From: Bacillota bacterium
Lineage (GTDB): Bacteria; Bacillota; Clostridia; Oscillospirales; Oscillospiraceae
NCBI GenBank assembly: GCA_023402075.1
Contig: JAEXCS010000027.1
Span: forward strand, 1 to 64,000
Length of the DNA stretch: 64,000 nt
Direction: 5' to 3'
Of the stretch, positions 1 through 6,656 are shown piece by piece. The position numbers and the translations under genes are program-made. Numbering within the stretch: the stretch's first letter is position 1; each line of letters opens with the position of its first letter. The notes under the pieces were generated by a model that saw only the letters and a list, made by a program, of their open reading frames with translations, was not told the origin of the DNA and did no database searches.

Positions 1-1215
1 CGGAATGTCCCGGTGGGCAACGATTATGTCATCAAAGAAACCGTTCCACCCTCCGGTTATACGCTCACCAGCAAAACCATCACCGACGTGAACGTAGAAT
101 ATGCGGATTCCGCAACCCGCCGGTCCGTGGTGGATGTGGACCTCACGGGTACATCGGACCCCGACAAATTTCTTACGAATACGCCTGCCCCTTCCAGTCC
201 TTCCGACGGAAAAGTGTCGGTTATGAAGGAGGATGAGGCCGGAAAGCCTCTGGCAGGTGCGGAATTTACCCTTTATGACTCCACAGGCAAGGCGATTGCC
301 AGTGCAACCTCCGGTTCCAACGGTCTGGCGGAATTCACCGGCTTGGCGCCTTACAGCAGCTTCACCATCCGTGAAACAAGAGCCCCGGACGGCTATGTGC
401 TCAGCAGCGAGGAGCTGAAGGTTTCAACCACCAACGCCACCGTCCGCAGCTTCACGGTCGTCAACAAAAAAGTAACTGTTGATGCAGGCGCAATCCTCGT
501 CTTGAAGACCGACCCGGACGGCAAGCCGCTCTCCGGCGCGGAATTTACGCTTTACGACAACGCTGGCAACGCCGTCGCAACCGGCACAACCGGGGCAGAC
601 GGAAAGGTTTCCTTTGGAAATCTCCCCGCCGGACAATACACCGTGGCGGAAACCCGCGTTCCCAGCGGCTATGTCCGCGTGGCAGGGAATCAGGACGTAA
701 CCTTGTCTGCAAATGAAACGCGTTCCCTGACCGTGGTCAACGAGGCGAAGCCCAATATTCCCTCTTCCGTTCTGGGTTCCATTCGTCTCATGAAAGTCAA
801 TTCGGACCGTGAGCCTTTGGCCGGCGCGGAGTTCACCCTGTATGCGGCAGACGGCAGCGTCTTTGCAAGAGAAACCACCGGAAGTAACGGTCTGGCTGTC
901 TTTACCAATCTTCCCATCGGGGAATATACAGTCCGTGAAACAGCCGCACCGGACGGATATTGGCTGATTGAAGATTCTCTTTCTGTGACCCTGCCCGGCA
1001 GCGGAGCGGCGCAGTCCTACACCCTGAAAGACGCCTCTTTGGAAGAAGAGCCGGAGGTTGCGGGCTGGGAGGAAGACGGCATTCCCGGGAAGCTGCCCCA
1101 GACCGGCAGTGCCGCCCCCAGCTTCTTCCTGCTTCTCACCGGCATTGCACTGGCCGTCACCGGTTTCGTGTGGAGCCGGAAGGAGGGGTATTTCCCCAGA
1201 CGTCGGAAAAAGTAA
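1..1215 (+). CDS. SpaA/Cna-B repeat LPxTG surface protein (5' truncated by window)
   Basis: This is the C-terminal part of a sortase-anchored surface or pilin-like adhesin. The frame is open from base 1, so the true start lies upstream. Visible are the end of one Cna-B/SpaA domain and then three full domains of about 85 residues (roughly bases 215-470, 490-750 and 775-1035). Each full copy carries the AGAEFTLY core, an RE/AET segment with Glu before PDGY or PSGY, and (in the first two) a VVN end, the K/E/N pattern expected for intramolecular isopeptide bonds. The sorting signal LPQTG is encoded from base 1093 and is followed by a hydrophobic segment and a RRRKK tail. No sortase gene lies in the window. 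The family is clear; the ligand is unknown. Confidence 0.9.
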   Translation, partial: RNVPVGNDYVIKETVPPSGYTLTSKTITDVNVEYADSATRRSVVDVDLTGTSDPDKFLTNTPAPSSPSDGKVSVMKEDEAGKPLAGAEFTLYDSTGKAIASATSGSNGLAEFTGLAPYSSFTIRETRAPDGYVLSSEELKVSTTNATVRSFTVVNKKVTVDAGAILVLKTDPDGKPLSGAEFTLYDNAGNAVATGTTGADGKVSFGNLPAGQYTVAETRVPSGYVRVAGNQDVTLSANETRSLTVVNEAKPNIPSSVLGSIRLMKVNSDREPLAGAEFTLYAADGSVFARETTGSNGLAVFTNLPIGEYTVRETAAPDGYWLIEDSLSVTLPGSGAAQSYTLKDASLEEEPEVAGWEEDGIPGKLPQTGSAAPSFFLLLTGIALAVTGFVWSRKEGYFPRRRKK

Positions 1216-1294
1216 GCCTTTGCGGAAATGCGATCGAATCCCGCATGCTCTAAATACCCGGCACTTCCCCTGAGATAGACTGAATTAAAACGCA

Positions 1295-1329
1295 AACGGA
1301 GCCTTGCGGCTAAGCCGCAAGGCTCCGTT
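1295..1329 (+). terminator. Rho-independent terminator after the adhesin
   Basis: A perfect 16-bp stem (left arm 1295-1310, loop TAA, right arm 1314-1329) is followed by a T-rich stretch ATTTTT. It lies 80 bases after the adhesin stop and should end its transcript. Confidence 0.85.
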
Positions 1330-1371
1330 CATTTTTCGGGGGCCGCGCTTTCAAACTCCTCACAAAAAATA

Positions 1372-1392
1372 GCCGCCTCTTATCGAGGCGGC
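1372..1392 (-). terminator. Terminator of the 57-aa protein gene
   Basis: An 8-bp GC stem with a 5-base loop is followed on the minus strand by a TATTTTTTG tract. It begins 6 bases past the stop codon of the small minus-strand gene. Confidence 0.75.
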
Positions 1393-1397
1393 CCGGG

Positions 1398-1571
1398 TCA
1401 GAAGATATAGTCTGCCTCTTTGACCAGCTTTTTCAGCGCGTCCAAGGAACTTGGCGGCGGGTCCGTCGCCAAAATCTGCGCCTGAATCACCTCAGGCAGA
1501 TCGTTAAAATACGCCGCCGCCTGCGGGTCAGGTCCGATGTTCGCATACATATCAGTATAAGTCAAGCCCAT
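1398..1571 (-). CDS. Small hypothetical protein, 57 aa
   Basis: The product is acidic and soluble-looking. It begins MGLTYTDMYANIGPDP, continues with an amphipathic helix-like PEVIQAQILA segment and ends in a Leu/Lys-rich helix. I do not assign it to a named family. The ATG at 1571 was chosen because GGGGTGA sits 5 bases upstream; an in-frame start 18 codons further up has no such site. The gene follows the CoA-binding protein gene by about 100 bases on the same strand and may share its transcript. It has its own strong terminator, which supports it being real. Function unknown. Confidence 0.6.
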   Translation of the reverse strand: MGLTYTDMYANIGPDPQAAAYFNDLPEVIQAQILATDPPPSSLDALKKLVKEADYIF

Positions 1572-1673
1572 TTTATCACCCCGGCATAGGGTTTCCGAAA
1601 AAACAGAATTTAGCCGTTCCATCAAAAAATATGCAGCTGCGGAGAGATCGTCCCGTGAAGCGCAACCCGAAAA

Positions 1674-2027
1674 TCAGGTGAACATCCGCAGCCCCACCAG
1701 CAAACACCCGTTGATATAGGGCATTTTCTTCTCCTCCAAATAGGACACCAGCTCCGCGCTCTCCGCCCCCGGCTGAAGCACGATGCATTTGAAGCTCTTT
1801 GTGCACTCCCGCATCAATTCCAGCCCCTTTGCGGGATGAATACACAGGTCAATAATGTCAATTTCCTCCGGCACGTCGTTCAGCGAGGAAAGCTCCTTAC
1901 CCACGGCGTAAACCGTGTAGCCCTTTTCCAGCATCCCCTGTTTAATTTTATAGGCATATTTCTCAGAATCCAGCGTATTGCCCACCACGGCAAAAACGCG
2001 CTGGCGCATGATTTCCTGTAACTCCAT
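1674..2027 (-). CDS. CoA-binding domain protein (YccU-like)
   Basis: A 117-residue single-domain Rossmann-fold protein of the CoA_binding_2 type. The N-terminal VFAVVGNT strand and turn (about residues 12-19) is the nucleotide-binding loop. The following pattern of YAYKI, YTVYAVG, IDLCIHP and CIVLQPG matches the family. Members bind CoA or a related nucleotide in vitro, but their physiological role is unsettled. The start at 2027 is preceded by AGAGGG on the minus strand. It is followed by the 57-aa gene. Assignment is by fold-level motifs, so the substrate is not predicted. Confidence 0.8.
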   Translation of the reverse strand: MELQEIMRQRVFAVVGNTLDSEKYAYKIKQGMLEKGYTVYAVGKELSSLNDVPEEIDIIDLCIHPAKGLELMRECTKSFKCIVLQPGAESAELVSYLEEKKMPYINGCLLVGLRMFT

Positions 2028-2187
2028 AAAAACACCCTCTTTATTTTATTCTGCGCCGTTTCCTTCTATTAAATAATTTAAAATAGTATATCAAACATTT
2101 TTATCCCCCGCAATGCTCTTTGCCACATTTTTAAACGATCTCTTCGCCCTCGGAAAATTTGCTTGCAGCTGCCGGTTTCCAAAGAGC

Positions 2188-2216
2188 TGTGCATCTTTTA
2201 AAAACTGTGGTATACT
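2188..2216 (+). promoter_or_regulatory. Sigma-A promoter of the GIY-YIG/ArsC-like frame
   Basis: The -10 is TATACT at 2211-2216, and a weak -35 (TGTGCA) lies at 2188-2193 with 17-bp spacing. A start site near 2222 would exclude the upstream in-frame ATG at 2113 from the transcript, so it bears on the choice of start codon. Confidence 0.6.
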
Positions 2217-2247
2217 GATACGGAAAAATACAAGGGAGGCGAGAGGA

Positions 2248-2910
2248 ACGGCGTATTACACCTACATACTGCGCTGCGGGGACGGCAGCCTTTATACTGG
2301 CATCACCACCGACCTTGCCCGCCGCCTTGCCCAGCACGGAGGCAGTCTTCCCGGCGGCGCAAAATACACAGCGGCGCGCCGCCCCGTTCGCTTTGCGGCG
2401 GCGTGGGAAGCGGACGGCAGAGCCGCAGCTTCCAGACTGGAATTTCGCATCAAGTCTCTTTCCAAGCAGGAGAAGGAAACTCTCATCGGCGGTAAGGTTC
2501 CAGCGTCGCTGGACCTTTCACCATACTCGAAGCTTTCTATCACCGATAAAGGAGAATTTAATATGCTGTTTGTCTGCTATCCAAAGTGCACCACCTGCCA
2601 GAAGGCCCGGACCTTTTTGGATGCCAAGGGCGTTTCCTACGAATTCCGCGATATCAAAACGGAAAACCCTTCTGAAGACGAGCTGCGGCTCTGGCATGTA
2701 AAAAGCGGCCTGCCGCTGAAGCGCTTTTTTAACACCAGCGGCCTGCAATACAAGGCGCTGGAGCTTTCCCAAAAGCTGCCCTCTATGACGGAAGACGAGC
2801 AGTTCAGGCTTCTTGCCACCGACGGGATGCTGGTCAAGCGCCCCATTCTGGTAGGCGAGGAGTTCGTTTTGGTGGGCTTTAAAGAGCCGGAGTGGACCGA
2901 GCGGCTGTAA
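2248..2910 (+). CDS. GIY-YIG nuclease domain read through into ArsC/Spx-like protein
   Basis: One open frame encodes two complete small proteins with no stop between them. The first part (about 85 residues) is a GIY-YIG endonuclease domain of the UPF0213/YhbQ type: YYTYIL near its start, YTGIT about 13 residues on, then a conserved R-R-L-A-Q-H helix. The second part, from an internal ATG at 2563, is a 115-residue ArsC/Spx-family protein with a CTTC redox motif. That ATG has its own AAAGGAG ribosome site 8 bases upstream, so the second protein is probably also made alone. The likely start of the first part is ACG at 2248, 8 bases after GGGAGG, exactly where family members have Met. The frame is open further upstream to an ATG at 2113, but this lies before the predicted transcription start. 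Confidence 0.7.
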   Translation, partial: TAYYTYILRCGDGSLYTGITTDLARRLAQHGGSLPGGAKYTAARRPVRFAAAWEADGRAAASRLEFRIKSLSKQEKETLIGGKVPASLDLSPYSKLSITDKGEFNMLFVCYPKCTTCQKARTFLDAKGVSYEFRDIKTENPSEDELRLWHVKSGLPLKRFFNTSGLQYKALELSQKLPSMTEDEQFRLLATDGMLVKRPILVGEEFVLVGFKEPEWTERL

Positions 2911-2957
2911 ACCGTGCCTTAAAACGGATTCTATGATTCCCCATCCGCAAGTATGAA

Positions 2958-3000
2958 AATGCGCCCCCGGCAGGACAACGGTCCCGCCGGGGGCGCATTT
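2958..3000. terminator. Bidirectional terminator between converging genes
   Basis: A 15-bp GC-rich stem (AAATGCGCCCCCGGC and its complement) is flanked by A and T tracts. It serves the ArsC-like gene on the plus strand and glyA on the minus strand. Confidence 0.85.
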
Positions 3001-3026
3001 GGTTCAGGCGCCAGCCCTCACCATTT

Positions 3027-4274
3027 TTACTGATAGATGGGGAACGCCTCGCACAGGGCGTTGACCTCCGCGCGAACCTGCTCGGCGGTGCCCTCGAAAT
3101 CACGGGCAGTCAGCGCCATCCAATGGGCAATCTTTTCCATCTCCGGCTCCTTGAAGCCGCGGGAGGTGGAAGCGGGAGTACCCACGCGAATACCAGAGGT
3201 AACAAAGGGCTTCTCCGGGTCGTTGGGAATGGCGTTCTTGTTGACGGTGATCTGCACCTCGTCCAGCCGATGCTCAAATTCCTTGCCGGTGATGTGGAAG
3301 TTGCGCACGTCCACCAGCATCAGGTGGTTGTCCGTTCCGCCGGAAACAAGGCGGAAGCCCTCTTTGATAAGGCCCTCGGCCAGCGCCTTGGCGTTCTTCA
3401 CCACCTGCTTCTGATACTCTTTGAACTCCGGACGCAGAGCCTCACCAAAGCTCACGGCCTTTGCCGCAATAATGTGCTCTAGCGGGCCGCCCTGGGTGCC
3501 GGGGAACACGGCGGAGTTGATCTTCTTGTAAATGTCCTCGTCGTTGCACAGAATCAGACCGCCGCGGGGGCCCCGCAGGGTCTTGTGGGTGGTAGAGGTA
3601 ATCACATCGGCATAGGGCACGGGAGAGGGATGCTCGCCCGCAGCCACCAGACCTGCAATGTGGGCCATGTCCACCATCAGATATGCGCCCGCCGCGTCTG
3701 CCGCCTCGCGGAACTTTTTGAAGTCGATCGACCGGGGATAGGCAGAAGCGCCCGCCACAATCAGCTTGGGCTTGTGCTCCTCAGCCAGCTTGATGAGCGC
3801 GTCATAGTCGATCTGCTCTGTCTCCTCGTCCAGCCCGTAGGGGATGATATTGAAGTATTTTCCGGAGATATTCACGGGGCTGCCGTGACTCAGATGTCCG
3901 CCGTGGGCCAGATTCATGCCCATCACGGTGTCGCCGGGCTTGACCAGCGCGAAAAACGCGGCCAGGTTGGCGTTGGCTCCGGAGTGGGGCTGAACGTTGG
4001 CATAATTGCAGCCAAACAGCTCGCAGACACGCTTACGGGCAATCTCCTCCGTGATGTCTACGGCGTAGCAGCCGCCGTAATACCGGTGGCCGGGATAACC
4101 CTCGGCGTATTTGTTGGTCAGGCAAGTACCCATCGCCGCCATAACCGCCTCGCTGACCACGTTTTCGCTGGCAATCAGCTCAATGTTCCGGCGCTCACGG
4201 GCGAACTCCTCTTTAATGGAAGCGCCAACCTCGGGATCAAACTTGGAAATAAAATCCATCGTCTCGTGCACCAT
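3027..4274 (-). CDS. glyA: Serine hydroxymethyltransferase
   Basis: This PLP enzyme interconverts serine and glycine while loading one-carbon units on tetrahydrofolate in the cytoplasm. The 415-residue length is standard. The PLP lysine is K231 in the STTHKTLRGPRGG motif. Also present are the N-terminal IELIASEN motif, YAEGYPGHRYYGG and the VDMAHIAGLVAAG strand. The ATG at 4274 has AAGGAG upstream. A sigma-A promoter and a 14-bp palindrome lie upstream. The next gene on this strand, further upstream, makes 5-formyl-THF cyclo-ligase, which is also in folate one-carbon metabolism. Assignment is secure. Confidence 0.98.
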   Translation of the reverse strand: MVHETMDFISKFDPEVGASIKEEFARERRNIELIASENVVSEAVMAAMGTCLTNKYAEGYPGHRYYGGCYAVDITEEIARKRVCELFGCNYANVQPHSGANANLAAFFALVKPGDTVMGMNLAHGGHLSHGSPVNISGKYFNIIPYGLDEETEQIDYDALIKLAEEHKPKLIVAGASAYPRSIDFKKFREAADAAGAYLMVDMAHIAGLVAAGEHPSPVPYADVITSTTHKTLRGPRGGLILCNDEDIYKKINSAVFPGTQGGPLEHIIAAKAVSFGEALRPEFKEYQKQVVKNAKALAEGLIKEGFRLVSGGTDNHLMLVDVRNFHITGKEFEHRLDEVQITVNKNAIPNDPEKPFVTSGIRVGTPASTSRGFKEPEMEKIAHWMALTARDFEGTAEQVRAEVNALCEAFPIYQ

Positions 4275-4364
4275 CTGAATGTCTCCTTTATCATTGTGTA
4301 TTTGTCCAAACGCTAAGAGTTAACATGTTTTTTTGCACGGCTTTCCAAAGATACCTGATTATAT

Positions 4365-4393
4365 ATTGTAGCACACGCAATCTCATTTGTGAA
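4365..4393 (-). promoter_or_regulatory. Sigma-A promoter of glyA
   Basis: On the minus strand, TTCACA (4388-4393) and TACAAT (4365-4370) are separated by 17 bp, about 90 bases before the glyA start codon. Confidence 0.65.
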
Positions 4394-4423
4394 GACGGTG
4401 AAGCATTATTTTCCATGCAGTTA

Positions 4424-4437
4424 CGTCAAATTTGACG
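4424..4437. promoter_or_regulatory. 14-bp perfect palindrome upstream of glyA
   Basis: CGTCAAATTTGACG is a perfect inverted repeat about 30 bp upstream of the glyA -35. Position and symmetry suggest an operator for a dimeric regulator. No regulator is identified. Confidence 0.35.
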
Positions 4438-4480
4438 CAAATTTACGGATAGGATATGACAAATAGAGAAACTCCAAAAA

Positions 4481-5071
4481 TCATTCAAGCCGCGCGGGAA
4501 CACCGTCCTCATACAGCCCCTTTTCCGTCACCACCCAGGGAACAGGCATGTCGTGAGGCTCCACGGGAATGTCTTCGTGCAGCAGTTCCTCCCGGCACAG
4601 CAGCACCGCGCTGCCCCGGTAAGCGGTTAAAAATCGGTCGTAATATCCGCCGCCCTGCCCCAGTCTGCGCCCCGCCCGACCGCAGCTCAGGCACGGCAGC
4701 ACGGCAAAATCCACTTCGTCCGGCGTCAAAATCGGGCAGCTTTGGGCCGGCTCCAGAATTCCGAACACGCCGGGAACCAAATCATCCAAAGAGCTTACCA
4801 CCCGCAGCTCCATAATCCCCGGCTTCTCAGTGCAAAGCGGCAGGCACAGCCGCTTTCCCGCTTTCAGCGCGTCCTCCAGAATAGGGCGGGTATTAATCTC
4901 CCGCTTGGTTCCAAAAAAGCTGAAAACGGTGTGGGCCTCCCGATAATCCGGCAGCGCGCGGACGCGGTCTGCAATGGCCGCGTCAGACTCCTCCTTGTAT
5001 CGGGCTGAAAGCGCCCGCTCCTGCGCCCGCACCCGCAGCCGCAGCTCCTGTTTCTCTTCCGCAATCGTCAT
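4481..5071 (-). CDS. 5-formyltetrahydrofolate cyclo-ligase
   Basis: The enzyme uses ATP to convert 5-formyl-THF to 5,10-methenyl-THF, rescuing a folate form that inhibits serine hydroxymethyltransferase. The protein has 196 residues, the family's usual size. The signature GQGGGYYDRF is at residues 138-147, and the FGTKREINTRPI region fits the nucleotide/substrate pocket. Its ATG overlaps the dinB stop codon in an ATGA arrangement, so translation is probably coupled to dinB. glyA is the next gene downstream, though it has its own promoter. Family is certain; the YgfA/FthC naming varies. Confidence 0.95.
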   Translation of the reverse strand: MTIAEEKQELRLRVRAQERALSARYKEESDAAIADRVRALPDYREAHTVFSFFGTKREINTRPILEDALKAGKRLCLPLCTEKPGIMELRVVSSLDDLVPGVFGILEPAQSCPILTPDEVDFAVLPCLSCGRAGRRLGQGGGYYDRFLTAYRGSAVLLCREELLHEDIPVEPHDMPVPWVVTEKGLYEDGVPARLE

Positions 5072-6279
5072 GACAGTGGTTCCTCCTTTTTTTCCGGGCT
5101 CATTGCGCCGAAGCGCACCGCGCCCATTCCGTACTTCCCACGGATTTTATCCATGGCGGATTCCAATTTCTCCTGCTTTTCCCGTCTGGGGGCGGCGGTA
5201 TCCAGCAGGTCCGTCTGCTCATAGGACTCGGCCTCCTCCGTCAGTGCAATGGCGGTGACGGTGAGCATCCGGATGGGAGCGGGCGGCTTCCAGAAGGTGT
5301 CCAGCAGCTCCATGGCCCCGTCCGCCAGCTCCCGCATCAAATGGGTTGGCGAGGAAAACCGCTTCTGCCGGGACCGATCCTGAAAGTCCGGCGTGCGCAG
5401 CGTCACTGCAACGCCGCCGGCGTACATACCGCAGCGGCGCAGCCGCATGGCCACCTCATCGGAAAGCAGGGCCAGCGCCGCACCCACCTCTTTTCGGGAG
5501 GTCAGATCCCGCTGAAAGGTAGAGCCGCTGCCAACGGATTTGGGCGGTTCCAGTTCACTGCGGGGCCGCACCGGCTCGTGCTCCAGTCCGTTGGCATATT
5601 CGTGAATCTGGCGGCCCGTTTTCCCCATCAGCGTTTCCAGCTGACCCACGTTCATGGCCGCCAGCTGCCCAATGGTCCGCACGCCGAACTGCGCCAGAGT
5701 TGCCTGCGCTGTTTTTCCTACAAACAGCAAAGACTCCACCGGCAGCGGCCACACAATGTCCTTCCAGTTTCGTGGAGAAATCACCGTAGTTGCGTTTGGC
5801 TTTTTGTAGTCGCTGCCAAGCTTTGCAAACACCTTGTTGAAGCTCACGCCCACGGACACCGTTAGTCCCAGTTCTTTTTCCACTCTGGCACGAATCCGGT
5901 CTGCCACAGCCTGCCCGTCTCCCCCCAGCAGGTGAAGGGACCCGGTCACGTCCAGCCAGCTCTCATCCACACTGAACGGCTCCACCAGATCGGTGTACTC
6001 CTCATAAATGGCATTGACCCGTTCTGAATACGCTCGGTACAGGTGATGGTGGGGCGGCAGAAGCACCAGTCCGGGGCACTTTTTCCGTGCCTGCCAAATG
6101 GTTTCCGCCGTGACCACGCCGAATTTTTTCGCCGCCTCGTTCTTTGCCAGCACAATCCCCCGCCGGGAAGCCGGGTCGCCGCACACCGCCACCGGCGCGT
6201 CCCGCAGCTCCGGGTGGGACAGCAGCTCCACCGATGCGTAAAAGCTGTTCATATCACAGTGTAAAATCACCCGCTCCAC
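5068..6279 (-). CDS. dinB: DNA polymerase IV (Y-family)
   Basis: An error-prone translesion polymerase of 403 residues. The catalytic acids are visible as D9 in CDMNSFYASVE and D105-E106 in SVDESWLD. The thumb HhH region and little-finger domain follow in normal order. The C-terminus carries no canonical clamp-binding motif that I can name with confidence. The promoter upstream contains a LexA-like box, consistent with SOS control. It forms a two-gene unit with the cyclo-ligase gene through a 4-base overlap. Such Y-family polymerases act at stalled replication forks. Confidence 0.95.
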   Translation of the reverse strand: MERVILHCDMNSFYASVELLSHPELRDAPVAVCGDPASRRGIVLAKNEAAKKFGVVTAETIWQARKKCPGLVLLPPHHHLYRAYSERVNAIYEEYTDLVEPFSVDESWLDVTGSLHLLGGDGQAVADRIRARVEKELGLTVSVGVSFNKVFAKLGSDYKKPNATTVISPRNWKDIVWPLPVESLLFVGKTAQATLAQFGVRTIGQLAAMNVGQLETLMGKTGRQIHEYANGLEHEPVRPRSELEPPKSVGSGSTFQRDLTSRKEVGAALALLSDEVAMRLRRCGMYAGGVAVTLRTPDFQDRSRQKRFSSPTHLMRELADGAMELLDTFWKPPAPIRMLTVTAIALTEEAESYEQTDLLDTAAPRREKQEKLESAMDKIRGKYGMGAVRFGAMSPEKKEEPLS

Positions 6280-6329
6280 GGCGGCGCCCCCTTCCCCGCG
6301 CCAAAGTGCGCTTGTAACCCTCTGTCCTT

Positions 6330-6357
6330 ATTGTAGCACAGACGTTCGCATTTGCAA
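6330..6357 (-). promoter_or_regulatory. dinB promoter with LexA-like box in the spacer
   Basis: On the minus strand, TTGCAA (6352-6357) and TACAAT (6330-6335) are 16 bp apart. The spacer holds GAACGTCTGTGC (6336-6347), close to the Firmicute LexA pattern GAACN4GTTY. Repression by LexA is an inference from position and from similarity to the site at lexA. Confidence 0.55.
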
Positions 6358-6556
6358 GTGCAATCTCACCGTCTGCGCCATATCTTCCCTCCCGGCTTGC
6401 TGTCTCCACACGCCCTCTGCGCCCCCGCTTCCTGCGAAAGCAGGCAGGGCACAGCTTGTCTCTTTTCATCCGCTTTCCCAGTCAGATAAACTTTCATCAA
6501 AAATAGTCTCTCTCCAAAGTGCATTCCATATGTGGTCGGAGAAAACGACAACAATT
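6358..6556. other. Non-coding interval between dinB and valS
   Basis: I see no supportable gene here. Short frames on the minus strand lack ribosome sites and recognisable sequence. The part next to valS holds two hairpins listed as its terminator. Confidence 0.5.
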
Positions 6557-6614
6557 TAAGGGCATGGGGCGCACGCGCCCCATGCCCTTATTTCGCATCG
6601 CCCGCAGGCGATGC
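6557..6614 (-). terminator. Paired hairpins downstream of valS
   Basis: There are two inverted repeats: an 8-bp stem at 6595-6614 and a 16-bp stem at 6557-6590. On the minus strand they follow the valS stop in that order. The T tract after the second is weak (CTTAAATTG), so termination may be partial or Rho-assisted. Confidence 0.55.
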
Positions 6615-6656
6615 AACAATTCTCAAAAAGTTGGCCAAGGAAAATCTTGACCGATT

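Noticed and set aside
2113..2247. N-terminal extension of the GIY-YIG frame from ATG 2113
   Set aside because: It lies upstream of the TATACT promoter element, has no ribosome site and does not resemble the family.
4275..4364. Glycine riboswitch before glyA
   Set aside because: The leader is short and shows none of the conserved aptamer helices by eye.
6366..6554. A 62-codon minus-strand frame between dinB and valS
   Set aside because: No ribosome site, no similarity recognised, and it runs into the dinB promoter region.
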